From: Closterium sp. Naga37s-1
Lineage: Eukaryota; Streptophyta; Zygnematophyceae; Desmidiales; Closteriaceae
Length of the DNA: 64,000 bases
Reading direction: 5' to 3'
Assembly: GCA_947471745.1 (NCBI GenBank)
Contig: CANJKZ010000979.1
Span: 744,001 to 808,000, forward strand
Of the stretch, positions 42,609-54,374 are shown piece by piece (within the stretch, counting starts at the first letter, position 1; the number at the start of each line of letters is the position of its first letter). The notes under the pieces were generated by a model. It searched no databases. It saw only the letters and a list, made by a program, of their open reading frames with translations, and was not told the DNA's origin. The position numbers were made by a program, and so were the translations under genes.

Positions 42609-45600
42609 ATGGCTAGCCCCCCTGTGCTAGCTTTCGATGCTGAGGGCCGCCCAGTGAAGTTTGACACCTGGCTCGATGACCTGCACCTATTCCTACAACT
42701 CACTGCCAAGGAAGACATCTCACTGTACGATCACGCCTTAGGCCATGCCACTGCCCCTGCTGCTACTGCTGACAGCACTGCCCGCTCACAGTGGCAGACT
42801 CGTGACGCCCACGCTCGCTTTGCTATTCGCAACTCCCTGCCGATAGATGAGCGCGAGCACTTTGGCCAGCACAAGACTGCACAGGCACTGTACACCGCTG
42901 TCGTTGCCCGCTACTCCTCACCTGCCTCTGCCGCGCTAGGCCGTCTCTCACTCCCCTACCTGTTCCCCGACCTGGCCTCTTTCCACACAGTCGCTGACCT
43001 CATCACGCACCTCCGTACTAGTGAGGCCCGCTTCCGTGCCGCTATGCCCGATGAGTTTCTTGCCACGAACCCCCCCCCGCTCTGGCTCACTCTCTACCAC
43101 CTAGTCACCCGCCTCCCTGACACTCTGCGTGCAGTCAGGGATCACTTCCTATCTCGCTGCCCCACTGAGCTCACCATTGCCCTCCTCGAGAAGGAACTAC
43201 TTGCAGCTGAGGCTAGCATAGTCGCTGTAGGTGCCTCTCGTGGCGACCCCCGCACCCCATTCTTTGAGGGGTGTTCCCCTTCCCCCCTTCTTCCCTCTGT
43301 AGCCTCTGCTTCTTCTGCCGACCTCCTTGGTGCTGAGAAGGTCGGGACTGCGTCCACTTCGAGCTGGCGCCGCAGCAGCAAGGGCAAAGGGGGCAAGGGA
43401 GGCGGAGGTGACGGCGGGGGAGGCGGTGGTGGGGGCGGTGGAGGCGGTGGGGGTGGTGGTGGGGCTGGAGGGACTAGTGGCAGCGGTGGGGGTGGTGGCG
43501 GCAGCGGCGGGGGAGGTGGCAGGGGCGGGGGCGGTGGTGGAGGCGGCGGTGGTCGTGGCGGCGGCAGGGGAGGGGGTGGTCGAGGAGGTGGCGGCGGCGG
43601 TGGTGGTCGTGGAGGCGCTGGCAGTGGCCAGAGCCAGCAGCGCACTCTGTCGCCCCAGGAGCTCCGTGAGTGGTACTCTCAGCACGGGGGGGGGGGGGGT
43701 GGCCTTAGCTGCACGTACGTCATCCGCACTGGTGACCGCACTGGTCAGACGTGTGGGAGGGCGCACACCACGCAGCGCTGCTTCTCTCGCCTCGACGACG
43801 CTTGGCGTACTCAGTTCCCTGATGCGACTGAGCTGCCCCGCTGGGCTGATCTGATGAAAAAGAACATTGATATCTATGCTCTAGACTTTGATGCTATTCT
43901 CACTGCCATGTATGTGATGTCTACTAGTGGAGAGAGTGCTCAGTACCTGCGTGTTCCGCCCGACCCGGGCATTCGGACCTGTGAGGCTACCGCTCTAGGT
44001 GCTGGTGAGGCTGCTGCTCTAGGTGCTAGTGAGTCTGCGCCCCCTGGTACTGAGTCGACTGAGGCACTACACACCTTCACACTGGACTCAGGTGCTTCTC
44101 GCTGTTTCTTTCGTGACCGCACTGCCCTTGAGCCGCTTGCTCGGCCAGTTGCTGTCTCCCTCGCTGACCCCTCTGGGGGTCTGGTCATTGCGACCTCCTC
44201 CACTGTCCTTCCTTGTCCTGCGGTCCCGTCGGGCACACTGTCAGGTCTCCACCTCCCCTCGTTCTCTACGAACTTGGTGGCGGGTTGTGCGCTCCAGGAC
44301 GGGGGTGTTCACCAGTTCACCCCTGCCTACGAGCGCGTGACACACTGCACGTGTGCTCGGACGGGCCGTCACCTGGCTACCTTCACTCGGCAGCCGGGGT
44401 CGGACCTGTACACACTGACCACTGAGTCCCCTCAGGTAGCTGCGTCTGCGTCTGCGTCAGGTCAGCTGTCGGCCCCCTGCTCGTGTCGCTCTCTGGCGCA
44501 CGAGACCGTCCTCTGGCACCACCGACTTGGTCACCCGTCTGTGCAGCGCCTTCGTGCCATGCATAAACGGTACCTTGTCTCTGGTCTTCCCAGGGTTCTC
44601 CCTCCCCTCCCACCCTCGCCTGCTCCTCCCTGTCTTCCCTGTGTCGAGGGGCGGCAGCGCGCCGCTCCTCACTCCTCCTCGTTTCCCCCGACGACTGCTC
44701 CCTTGCAGACGCTCCACATGGACGTGTGGGGCCCAGCCCGCGTCCGTGGTCAGGGTCAGGAAAGGTACTTCCTGATAGTTGTTGACGACTACTCGCGCTA
44801 CACCACGGTCTTCCCCTTGCGCACCAAGGGTGAGGTCCCTGATGTTTTGATCCCTTGGATCCGCGCTTCTCGTCTCCAGCTCAGCGAGCGTTTCCACTCG
44901 GACTTTCCTGTCCTGCGCTTGCACTCTGACAGAGGTGGTGAGTTCTCCTCCGACCTCTTGGCAGCCTACTGTGCGGAGCACGGCATCCGCCAGTCGTTCA
45001 CGCTTCCGGCCTCTCCACAGCAGAATGGGGTTGCTAAGCGCCGCATTGGCTTGGTCATGGAGGTCGCTCGTACCTCCTTGATCCATGCGGCTGCCCCCCA
45101 CTTTCTGTGGCCGTTTGCGGTCCGATACGCTGCGCATCAGCTCAACCTCTGGCCCCGTGTCTCCTTGCCGGAGACTTCCCCGACACTGCGTTGGACGGGA
45201 GAGGTTGGCGATGCGTCGCATTTTCGGGTCTGGGGATCTCGAGCTTTTGTTCGCGATACGTCCGCGGACAAGCTCTCCTCCCGCGCTGTTCCTTGTGTCT
45301 TCCTTGGCTTTGTCCCGGACGCGTCTGGTTGGCAGTTTTACCACGCCACCTCGCGCCGTGTCCTGCCCTCACAGGACGTCACTTTTGACGAGTCCGTGCC
45401 CTACTACCGCCTCTTCCCCTACCGCACTGCCCCGCTCCCCCCCCCGCCTCTCTTCCTCGCCCCAGGTGCTGCTATGGTAGACCCCCTCCCCCCTCAGGGT
45501 GCCGCTCCCTCAGGTGTGTCCCAGGTAGACCCGGTTGAGCCTGTCGAGGTAGCTGTCGACTCTCGTCCTGCTAGGGGTGCTGAGCCTGAGCGTGCGGAGC

Positions 45601-48600
45601 CTGGGGGTGCGGAGCCTGGGGGTGCGGAGCCTGGGGTTGCGGAGTCTGGGGGTGCTGCGTCTGGGGGTGCTGAGTCTGGGGGTGCTGAGTCTGGAGGTGC
45701 TGAGCCTGGGAGTACTACACCTGGAGGAGCTCTCTCCTCACAGCAGCTGCGTGAGTGGTACTTACAGTACTGCAGCCTCAGGAGAGGTGCCTCTGGAGCT
45801 AGGAGTGCTGCTGGAGCTGGTGCTAGTGCTTCCCCTCCTAGGCGGGAGCTGCCCTCTCCCCAGCGGCTCCGAGAGTGGTACGCGCGGCGCTGCAGTCTCC
45901 GGAGTGGCGCTCCTAGTGTCGCGGACCCTGGTGCTGGAGGTGCTACTGCTGCTGGCGGTGCTGCTGGTGCTCCTGGAGGTGCTGCTGGTGCTGGTGCTAC
46001 TGACGCTGCTGGAGGTACTGCTGGTACTGGTGGTACTGCTGGTGCTGCTGGAGCTGCTAGAGGTACTCCTACTACTGGAGCTGCTGCTGGTGCTGAGGAC
46101 CCGGGTGTTGGAGCTGCTGCTGGTGCTGCGGACCCGGGTGTTGGAGCTGCTGCTGGTGCTGCGGACCCTGGAGTTGGAGCTGCAACTGGTGCTGCCGACC
46201 CTGGAGTTGGAGCTGCTGCTGGAGCTGAGGACCCTGGAGTTGGAGCTGCTGCTGGTGCTGCGGACCCGGGAGCTGGTGCTGCTGGTGTAGCTGGAGACCC
46301 TGGAGCTGAGGGTACTGGTGGTGCCTCTGCTGGTTCTGGAGGCGCTACGCGGCCGCGGCCGTACTTCGTTCCGCTCCTTCACCAGGTTCTTGGTCAGCCG
46401 CCTCCCCCTAGTCCTGCTCCCTCCTTAGAGTGTCCTCCGCCTGTCCAGTCGCAGTCACAGTTACCGCCTGCCTCGCCACTCCCTGGTCCTTCTCCTTACA
46501 CTGGTCCGACTGGAGGTCTTACAGAGCGTCGTGAGCCTGAATCTCGTCCTGCGTCGCCAGAGTCTCGTCGTGCGTCACCTGTTCGTGCTGCTCACACTGG
46601 TCGTCGTGTTCCGCGTCAGCGTCCTCCTGCTGTCCCAGGCACTCACAAGATGGCACTTCGTCCTTCCACTGCTCCTCAGCGTGTCCCTCTGCCGTCTCCT
46701 CCTGCGTCTTCTCTTCCTGCTCTTGCTGACCCGGAGTCTGACTCCCTTCGTGCTGCCAGTCCTACTGTCACGCGTCTCCTCGCCACAGTTGTCACTGACA
46801 CTTCCTTTGAGTCCTCTGCTGCGTCTGCTCTAGTCGCTGAGTTAGTTGACTTTGCTGCCGCTTGTCGTCTAGACTACGCCGCTAGCCTTGTCGCTGAGTC
46901 TGAGTCTGAGTCTGTCTGTCCTTCGTCCGTCGGGGGTGAGTGTGCTCTTGGCACGGACGTCCTTGAGGACAGGCAGGAGGAGTTTGAGTGCTTTGCCGCT
47001 GCGTTACCTCATCTCGTGTCCATGCTGGTTGCCCCTGAGGGAGACCCCGATGCTCCAGACATCCCGACCCCGCGCTCTTACGCTGAGGCGATCGCGGGTG
47101 AGTACTCCTCTCAGTGGCAGACGGCCATGGACGCAGAGATGGCTTCTTGGAAGTCCACAGGCACCTACGTCGACAAGGTTCCCCCACCTGGGGCGAACAT
47201 CGTCAGTGGCATGTGGATTTTCAGGATGAAGCGGCCGCCGGGTTCTTCGCCTGTCTTCAAGGCGCGTTACGTTGCACGAGGCTTCAGTCAGCGAGAGGGA
47301 GTTGACTTCTTCCAGACCTTCTCCCCGACCCCGAAGATGACCACTCTTCGGGTTCTGCTGCACGTCGCCGCTCAGCGTGACTACGAGCTCCACTCTCTTG
47401 ACTTAAGCACAGTTTTCTTGCAGGGCAGCCTGCACGAGGAGATCTGGCTGCGCCGCCCACCTGGCTTCACTGGGTCGTTCCCTCCTGGTACCCAGTGGAG
47501 CCTCCGACGGCCAGTCTACGGTCTCCGCCAGGCGCCGCGTGAGTGGCACGACACACTGAGGACTACACTTGTGGCTCTTGGGTTCGCTCCTTCTACTGCT
47601 GACCCGTCGCTGTTTCTACGCACCGACACTTCACTGCCGCCGTTCTACATCCTCGTGTACGTCGACGACTTGGTCTTTGCCACTGCTGACACTACGGCAC
47701 TCGCCCACGTGAAGTCGGAGCTGCAGAAGAGACACACGTGCACAGACCTGGGTGAACTGACAAGCTATCTTGGCTTGCGGATCACCCGGGACTGAGCACG
47801 GCGCACCATCACCTTGACTCAGTCACACATGGTGCAGCAGGTCCTTCAGCGCTTCCGCTTTACGTACTCCTCGCCTCAGCCCACTCCTCTGCCTACCGGT
47901 CACTCGCTCTCAGCTCTGCCTTCGGATGAGTCCGTAGAGCCGAGTGGCCCGTATCCAGAGCTTGTGGGCTGCCTCATGTACCTGATGACCTGCACTCGAC
48001 CTGACCTTGCATACCCTCTTAGCATCCTTGCACGCTATGTCGCTCCTGGTCGTCACCGGAAGGAGCACATGGATGCCGCTAAGAGGGGGTTACGTTACTT
48101 GTGCAGTACGTCGGGCATGGGGCTAGTGCTTGGAGGACGAGACCGAGTTGTACTCACTGGGCACTCAGACGCTTCTTGGGCTGACGACCAGGCTACTCAG
48201 CGGTCGTCTCAGGGTTACACCTTCAGCCTTGGCTCTGGTTCTGTTTCTTGGCGTTCTACACGCTCGTCTTCCGTTCTCAGCTCCAGTTGTGAGGCTGAGA
48301 TCTACGCCACAGCCATGGCTGCACAGGAGTTACGCTGGCTCACCTACCTGCTGACCGACTTGGGAGAGCGGCCTCGTTCTCCTCCAGTGCTGTACGTCGA
48401 CAACAAGGCTACCATTGCCTTGTGTGAGGAGCACAGACTGGAGCACAGAACGAAGCATATCGCTCTACGGTACTTCCTTGCTCGAGAGCTGCAGCAGCGT
48501 GGTCAGCTTCGTCTGCGTTACGTGGCCACTCGGGCCAACACTGCTGATGTGTTCACCAAGGCGCTTCAGCCTTGTGACCATCAGCGCTTCTGTACTGTTC

Positions 48601-48641
48601 TAGGCCTTGTGCCTACTGTGCCTCACTTGCTTACTTCTTGA
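42609..48641 (+). pseudogene. Copia-5 gag-pol polyprotein with one stop and a changed integrase residue
   Basis: The ATG is at 42609 (MASPPVLAFDAEGRP). Gag, a long Gly-rich linker (43390-43620), the C-x13-C-x3-H-x4-C knuckle and protease LDSGAS follow. Integrase has D (MDVWGP) and D (LHSDRGGEF), but the third catalytic position reads NGVAKRR (AAG at 45036-45038) where relatives have Glu. After the Ala/Gly linker comes RT, with LDLSTVFLQGS and YVDDLVF. A TGA at 47793-47795 (AGA in Copia-4) interrupts the frame after GLRITRD. The remaining RT and RNase H continue in the same frame to 48641. Loss of the Glu should abolish integration by its own enzyme. Confidence 0.93.
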
Positions 48642-48877
48642 CTCTGTTTGTACTGTGATCTCTATATATATACCTGCATACTTACACTTGCTAGGTTGTG
48701 CTCACTGTACCCCTTGCTATATTATTAAACTGCATGTGAACTGGTCTTGTGACCACTTGCTTGTGCTCGGAATTTGTGTGGTTTCCTCGAGATCCACCCT
48801 GAGCTTGCTTTGCCCTTCCTGACTGGTCTTGTGACCACTACTTGCTCTGGCTATCCCCCATTTCGCCTATGGGGGTG

Positions 48878-49019
48878 TGTCAAAACATATGCATAATTGT
48901 ATCTAGGCTATATTGGGGCTAGCCTTAGGGGGTACACAAATAGTCTCGACACTCTAGTCTTGTACCCCAATCTTCTCCTAATCATCAACTTTCTCGTTCC
49001 CTAGCTACTGATTCTAACA
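48878..49019 (+). repeat. Copia-5 3' LTR
   Basis: 142 bp, after cctatgggggtg and before gcggc. Confidence 0.94.
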
Positions 49020-50540
49020 GCGGCATCCAGTCGTACACGATGTGCCAAGATCTTGGACGGGTGAAGTGTCGGTTCTGGTACCGGGCGTGCTGTTGGTGCA
49101 GCCTGTTGACGTGCGATGTCGGTCGTGGAAGGCACGAATTTGCGAAGTAAGCTGACGTGGAAGGCGTCATGGATAGGCCAGTCGTCGGGTAGCAGCAGCT
49201 TCGCGGTGACAGGTGTCACCATCTTGATGATCTTGAAATGCCCACAAAATCGTGGCCGTAATTTCAATGGGCCGGGCAATCGTAGATTCTTCGTGTCGAG
49301 TAGGACTAGTTGCCTAGCTGCCAGGACGAGTTCCCGTCGTAAAAGGTCGGTATATTTGCGGGAAGTGGTATTCGCCTCGCGAATTGCGTTCGCAACTTTT
49401 TCTCGAACTTCCTGGAGTTCCGTCACGAATGTTTGTGACCGCGGGACCAGATTGTCAGGTGTAGTCGTTGTAGGCACCATCGGGTCCATCCCGTAATTTA
49501 AAAAGAACGGGGGGGGGTGATTAGTCGTGCTAGACGGGGCATTATTAAAGGCAAACTCCAACATGGCGAGCGAGTCTTCCCAGCGAGCAGGGTCTGGGCA
49601 GTTCGTCCGTAACAACTGCTCCATGGTTTGAATGGTCCGCTCGGTCCGGCCGTCCATTTGTGGGTGGTATGCCGAGGAGCACTGTAGCTTCGTGCTGTAC
49701 TGCGCCCACGTTTCCTTCCAAAATTTCGACGTTAACTTCGGATCTCGGTCGCTGATGATCACCGAGGGAATTCCGTGCAGTCGCACGACCGTTGACATGA
49801 AGAGTCACGCAGTTTCTTCGGCTGTGATTGTTGTACGACACGGTGTGAAGTGCGCCATTTTCGTGAGAGGATCGACGACGACGAGAACAGCGTCGTTGCC
49901 GGACGGTCCACCTGGCATCCCCGTGACAAAATCCATTGTCACTTGTTGCCACAGTCGTTCGGGTGGTGCGAGGGGTTGCAGTGACCCAGCTGGCCGTTGA
50001 CGTGTCGATTTCATGGCCTGGCATACCCTGCATGAGGACACATATCGCTGCACGTCGTTAGAGGAGTCAGGCCAATAATAGTGACGGTGCAGTAATTTCT
50101 GGGTTTTATCAAACTCGAAATGTCTGGAGAATTTGGAATAGTGGACCTCTTGGATAAGGAGTTCATGTAGTAGCGGTAAGCGGGAACCCAAATCCGGTTA
50201 GTTCCGACTTTTACGTAATGATCGCCTTTTTGCGTTGTGGCTTGCTGGTGATTGCCGGTTGTGAAGAACGGGTCCGTAGTGTAGCCGTGGGTGAAAAGTC
50301 CCGTAAGTAATGGGTTCGAGTTGTGAATGAGTACTGCAGCGGATTGTACTGTCGGTCAGGTCAGGGCGTCGGCAATGTTATTTGCCCCCTTCTTATACGT
50401 GATGCGGTAGGTCAAGTGGCTCTACATGTAGTCTAGCCACCGAATTTGTCGCGGGTTGAGGTTGGGCTGAGCTCGCAGATATTGGAGGGACTTGTGGTCC
50501 GTGCGAACAGTGACGTCGGCGCCCACCAAGCATCGCACCA
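49020..50540 (-). pseudogene. Ty3/gypsy chromovirus pol fragment (RNase H and integrase)
   Basis: Read on the minus strand: the RNase H end (TVRTDHKSLQYLRAQPNLNP, then YRITYKKGANNIADAL), the integrase zinc-binding HHCC (HELLIQEVH ... CRVCQAM), core D (TMDFVTGMPGG), D (IISDRDPKLT) and E (DGRTERTIQTME), and a C-terminal part with HDAFHVSLLRKFVP. Stops occur near 50190-50400 and a TGA near 49802 inside the core. The frame continues into the chromodomain piece at 40969. Order RT/RNase H before integrase plus the chromodomain marks a Ty3 chromovirus. RT, protease and Gag are missing; the 5' side is joined to a Copia fragment. Confidence 0.85.
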
Positions 50541-51090
50541 CACGAGTGTTGTAGTGAAGATGGCTGGCGGTGGTAAAGTCAGCGACAGCGACAGTGAGAG
50601 CCGAGACAGACGACGGAGAGAAGCGAGGGTCGGTGACACCAGTGGCTAGAACGCGGGAGACAACAGGGCAAACAGCACGGTAGTAGTCGAAGATAGGAGT
50701 AGGGGAGACGGAGGAGGAGAGGGGAGAACTGACACCGGAGGAGGAGAACGACGAAGAGAGGTACAAACGAGGGCAGTGTGGAGGTCGGTAACGGGGGACG
50801 CGGGACGAGCACTCGGAGGACAAGGACGGGAACGGTAGTGATGGACAACAGGAGGAGGAGACTGCGGTGGAGGAGAAGACCAGACCGCCGGACAGGCTTC
50901 AGGAGGAGAAAACGTAGGACCAAACGCAGGAGGGGACGGAGAGCGGACAGGAGGAGAGGAGGGAAGACCAAGGGCCCGGAGGCCACTCATGGGCGGGAAC
51001 AACTGCCACTCCAGAGGGAGCTGCTGCGGCTGCGGTGGCGGCGGCGCCTGCTGCTGCTGTGGCTGCGGTGGCTGCTGCTGCGGCTGCCGC

Positions 51091-51121
<31 letters not shown>

Positions 51122-52399
51122 ACTGCTGCCGCTGCTGCCACTGCTGATGCTGCTCCAGCAGGTCCAACTGCCGCAACTCCTGCCGCTCCCGCTCCAACCG
51201 CTCCTGCTCCTCGCGCGCACGCCGGCAGGCCGCCTGGTAACGCGTGTCATGGCTGTGGGGAGGCAGAGTGCTCTCCGCAAACGTAGTGCCCCCAGCTCCA
51301 GTCGCCTCAGAACTAGCACCCCCAGAACCAGTGTCCCTAGAAGGGGTACCAACAAGGTCAGGGTCCCCAGCTCCAGCGCCCCCTGTCCTGGCATCCCCAG
51401 TGCCAGGACCTCCAACTCCAGCACCCCCAGAACTAGCACAACCCGTGCCAGCACCTCCACCTCTAGCACCCCCAGAAATAGCACCTCCAGTGCCAGCACC
51501 TCCAGCTCCAGCACCCCTCGAACAAGCACCCCCAGACCGAGTACCGCCAGTGGCTGCACCTCCAGCTCCAACACCAACCGAGTCCACACTAACCTGTCGT
51601 GGAAGTGCCAAAGGCTGCTGAGGGGACAGTGAGGAGGACTGCGGGGAGGGAGATGCTACCTGACGTGCGACCGAGGGTAGAGGGGTAGCGTGAGACACAC
51701 CTGACGGGGCAGGACCAGGGGGGGTGGGGGTACCGGAGGAGCGGGAGCAGGGGGAAGAGAGGGTGCGAGGAAAGGGGGAGGAGAGGGAACCGAGAGACCT
51801 CTACAGGGGTACCGGGTGTAGTAGGATACTGACTCGTTGAACCAGACGTCACGGGAGTCTAGGAACTGGTGAAGGGGCGGGTGGTAAAAGGACCAGTCGG
51901 GCGAGGCTACCGGGAAACCAAGGAAGACACAGGGGACGGCACGAGCCGAGAGCTTGTCCGCAGAGGTGTCGCGGACAAGCGCAAGGCAGCCCCAGACACG
52001 AAAGGCTGACCCAACACCAGGGGACCCGGTCCAAAGACTGGTCGGTGAAGCCTCTGGCCGCGAGACGCACGGCTGGAGGTTCAGCTGGTGAGCGGCGTAG
52101 CGAACCGCGAAGGGCCACAGAAAATGGGGCGCATGGGCATGAATCATGGACGTGCGGGCGATGTCCATGACCAAGCCAATGCGGCACTCAGCAACCCCAT
52201 TCTGCTATGGGGACCCCGGCAGCGTCCAGGATTGTACGATGCCCTGCTCGCCGCAGAATCCGGCAAGAATGCCTGAGCAAAACTCACCCCCACGGTCAGA
52301 GTGGAGACAGGAGACACAACAGCCACGAGTTCCCTCAGTGGCTAGAAGCCACCGGATCAGCGTAGAATTCACCTCAGACTTCTTCGCGAGAGGAAAATG
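50541..52399 (-). pseudogene. Truncated Copia pol fragment (integrase to inter-domain linker)
   Basis: Read from 52399 downward: the integrase second Asp (HSDRGGEFCSG near 52300), a frameshift, then VMDIARTSMIHAHAPHFLWP and the integrase C-terminal part (52174-51656). Next comes a Gly/Ala/Thr repeat linker (51600-51330), a charged and Gln-rich segment (51250-51030) and a Pro/Ser-rich part. It ends with LATGVTDPRFSPSSVSAL, which corresponds to the LATVVTDPSFESTAASAL segment before RT in Copia-4. No LTR or RT is present. The right end, near 52399, is abrupt. Confidence 0.8.
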
Positions 52400-52666
52400 A
52401 AGCCCCTCACGTGATTATACGGATCACAGGTAGCAGAGGTAGATATTCACATGACACTCACCGATGGATGCTGTGACGACGAGGAGAAAAATGGACAAGC
52501 TGAGGTAACAGTGGAGCCCCATAGCGTGCAAAATCCCCTAGCTGCTGAATTAGTTCCTAGCGATTTGAGAAAAAGGAATCCAGCTGCTTGATCAGAATGC
52601 GAATGAAGATGCCTGCCAGAATCAGCAGCGGTGGTATTTATCCTCTAATTGAAAGCTGAGCATGTG
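52400..52666. other. Short unique stretch between the Copia fragment and the tandem array
   Basis: No retroelement similarity was seen. It contains a possible secretory first exon on the minus strand (see 52462-52522). Confidence 0.4.
52462..52522 (-). CDS. Possible first exon encoding a signal peptide
   Basis: On the minus strand, ATG at 52522 opens MGLHCYLSLSIFLLVVTASI, a short hydrophobic segment typical of a secretory signal, and ends exactly at a GTGAGT splice donor (52461-52456). The downstream direction runs into the Copia fragment at 52399, so the rest of the gene is missing or distant. The CHRD-like genes of the array are on the same strand and lack a 5' exon, but the order here does not join them. 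The call is based on a short segment only. Confidence 0.35.
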
Positions 52667-53807
52667 GTGGCCACACAAACTTTTCAGTTCGTTTCCGACA
52701 AAAATCGACTGCGTTATAGAACGATACAGATAGGTTCTGTGAAATTTCCCTGTGGTAATTTGGTACACGCGCTCTGGGAAACTAGGAGAATGCGCTGCGA
52801 CATTGGGATGGACGCATTTGGCGGGGTACCTGGCGGGGTACCTGCATGTGACATCGCGTATGTTGAGGGTACGGACAACATCATAGAAAGTTGCGCAATC
52901 AGTGCCCCAAAAAAATCTACAAACACCAGCGGAGATGGTGACGAGGTTGGGGGTTTTTTTAGCTCTCGCCCACCCCACCTTGTAAGGAGTCCCAACTGAG
53001 TTCTGATGCAAGAAATACACTTATATTCTGGAGATTTTTTAGTCGAACGGGCAACCTAGTCGAAGCATCATTCTCTTGTCACGGACCGCAGAGTTGGTGA
53101 CGATTCGCCGCAGAGCACGGATGGAGTACACGTCAGACACGGAAATGGTGAAAACGGAGAATTTCAGGTGGAAGTGCGTGGCAGCTTTCCTCAGGGAGGC
53201 TTGTGCTCCGCTCCGGCGCACACGCAATAAGCGCAGGTGGGTCAGGGAGATTTTCCAGAGAAGAACACAAACTGGATTCGTCGCAACACATCGTCTGTTG
53301 AAGTACATAACACTATGTTGACGATTTCTGTGCTCTTGTTGAGAGTGATTATACTAGCACACCAACCTTGCTTTCATCCAGCTTACAACGAAGGTTTTTC
53401 TATTGCTGACAAATTCAAAGAGCACTAGTTATCATCTTTTACATGCAGCCGAATCGACTTGGAGCTCTTACACCGCTCTAAAAGTGCCGCGCGCCGAACC
53501 GAAAGCCCTCAACGTGACAGATTTGGTCGTGTTGCTTTCGAGGCCTGGTTCGGAAATTCCTGTGCATAATATCAAGGGGAGTGTGACCATTCGAGTTCGA
53601 TCACTTGGTTTCTCAGCAAGCCTGCCACATTCCAGCTTCCTGCGCTTCCGCATTTCATGTAAAGCGTGCGTGCCGTCGCTGATTACCCGCGCTACTCGCT
53701 CCGCAGCTTCCACCCCGCCTCTCCGTTGGCTTCCGCCGAGCCCCTCGAGCCCAAATCGTGCAGCTCAACTTGATTCACAGGCTAGCTAGGCTCCATTCGA
53801 CGTACCA
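52667..53807. other. First 1.1 kb of the tandem unit: no recognised gene
   Basis: Several short open frames exist on both strands, for example one on the plus strand from about 52676 to 52999 and one on the minus strand, but none resembles a known family. A 12-bp direct repeat, ggcggggtacct, is seen at about 52820. The last few hundred bases may be promoter and 5' UTR of the RCC1-like gene. The same sequence occurs at +4,600 and +9,200. Confidence 0.5.
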
Positions 53808-54353
53808 ATGGACGGTCGTGTTCGCGACAACGCCAGCTTTATCGATTCTCCCGTCGTACCTCCCGCCGTACCTCCCGCCGCATCTTCCGCCGCGATCGCC
53901 GGTCTCCCCCAGCCCGTAGAAAGCGCGCTCTACCTCTGGGGATTCAATCTCCGCGGGCAGACCAGCCACCGCGCGGGGCTGCAGGGGGATCCGCACACGT
54001 GGCGCTGCCAGCGCGCGCCGCTGCGGATTGCGCGGGAGAAGTTCCGCGCGCGGGACGGGCGGCCCGTGGCGCTTGTTAGCGTGGCATGCGGGCTGGAACA
54101 CAGCGCGGCGGTGGGGATCGATGGGAGCCTGTTCACGTGGGGGTCGAACGAATATGGACAGCTGGGCGACGGCACAGAGCAGAGCAGCAGGTACGCTGAC
54201 TCCGTTGACTCCATGGACTTGACTTTCTCCCTGGGGATTGATGGGAGCCTGTCTACGTGGGGGTCGAATGAGTACGGGCAGCTGAGCGACGGAGCAGCAG
54301 GTGCGTTGACTGCATTGACTCCGTTGACTCCGTTGACCTGTTTTACTACCTGA
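53808..54353 (+). CDS. RCC1-repeat protein, 5' part (copy 1)
   Basis: The ATG at 53808 opens a frame with RCC1-type blade text: ALYLWGFNLRGQ, VACGLEHSAAVG and GSLFTWGSNEYGQLGDG. RCC1 repeats form beta-propellers used in GTPase exchange or as protein scaffolds; the specific role cannot be told. A splice donor (gcag|gtacgc) follows at 54191, so exon 1 is probably 53808-54190. About 100 bp spanning the exon end and intron start are duplicated nearby (54113-54213 and 54233-54330), giving a second GSLSTWGSNEYGQLSDG and the unspliced frame to 54353. Later blades are not visible; an LTR remnant lies 250 bp downstream. The gene is probably truncated. Confidence 0.7.
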   Translation: MDGRVRDNASFIDSPVVPPAVPPAASSAAIAGLPQPVESALYLWGFNLRGQTSHRAGLQGDPHTWRCQRAPLRIAREKFRARDGRPVALVSVACGLEHSAAVGIDGSLFTWGSNEYGQLGDGTEQSSRYADSVDSMDLTFSLGIDGSLSTWGSNEYGQLSDGAAGALTALTPLTPLTCFTT

Positions 54354-54374
54354 GTCAGCACAGAGCACTGAGAT

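Larger units (their letters stand above)
40970..49019 (+). mobile_element. Copia-5: Ty1/copia LTR retrotransposon, inactivated by point changes
   Basis: 8,050 bp with 142-bp LTRs (40970-41111 and 48878-49019) differing at about two bases, flanked by gcggc. PBS tggtattaagagc. It has two different leader repeat blocks, gag-pol, and polypurine tract cctatgggggtg. It is related in protein text to Copia-1, -2 and -4 but clearly more distant. Confidence 0.95.
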
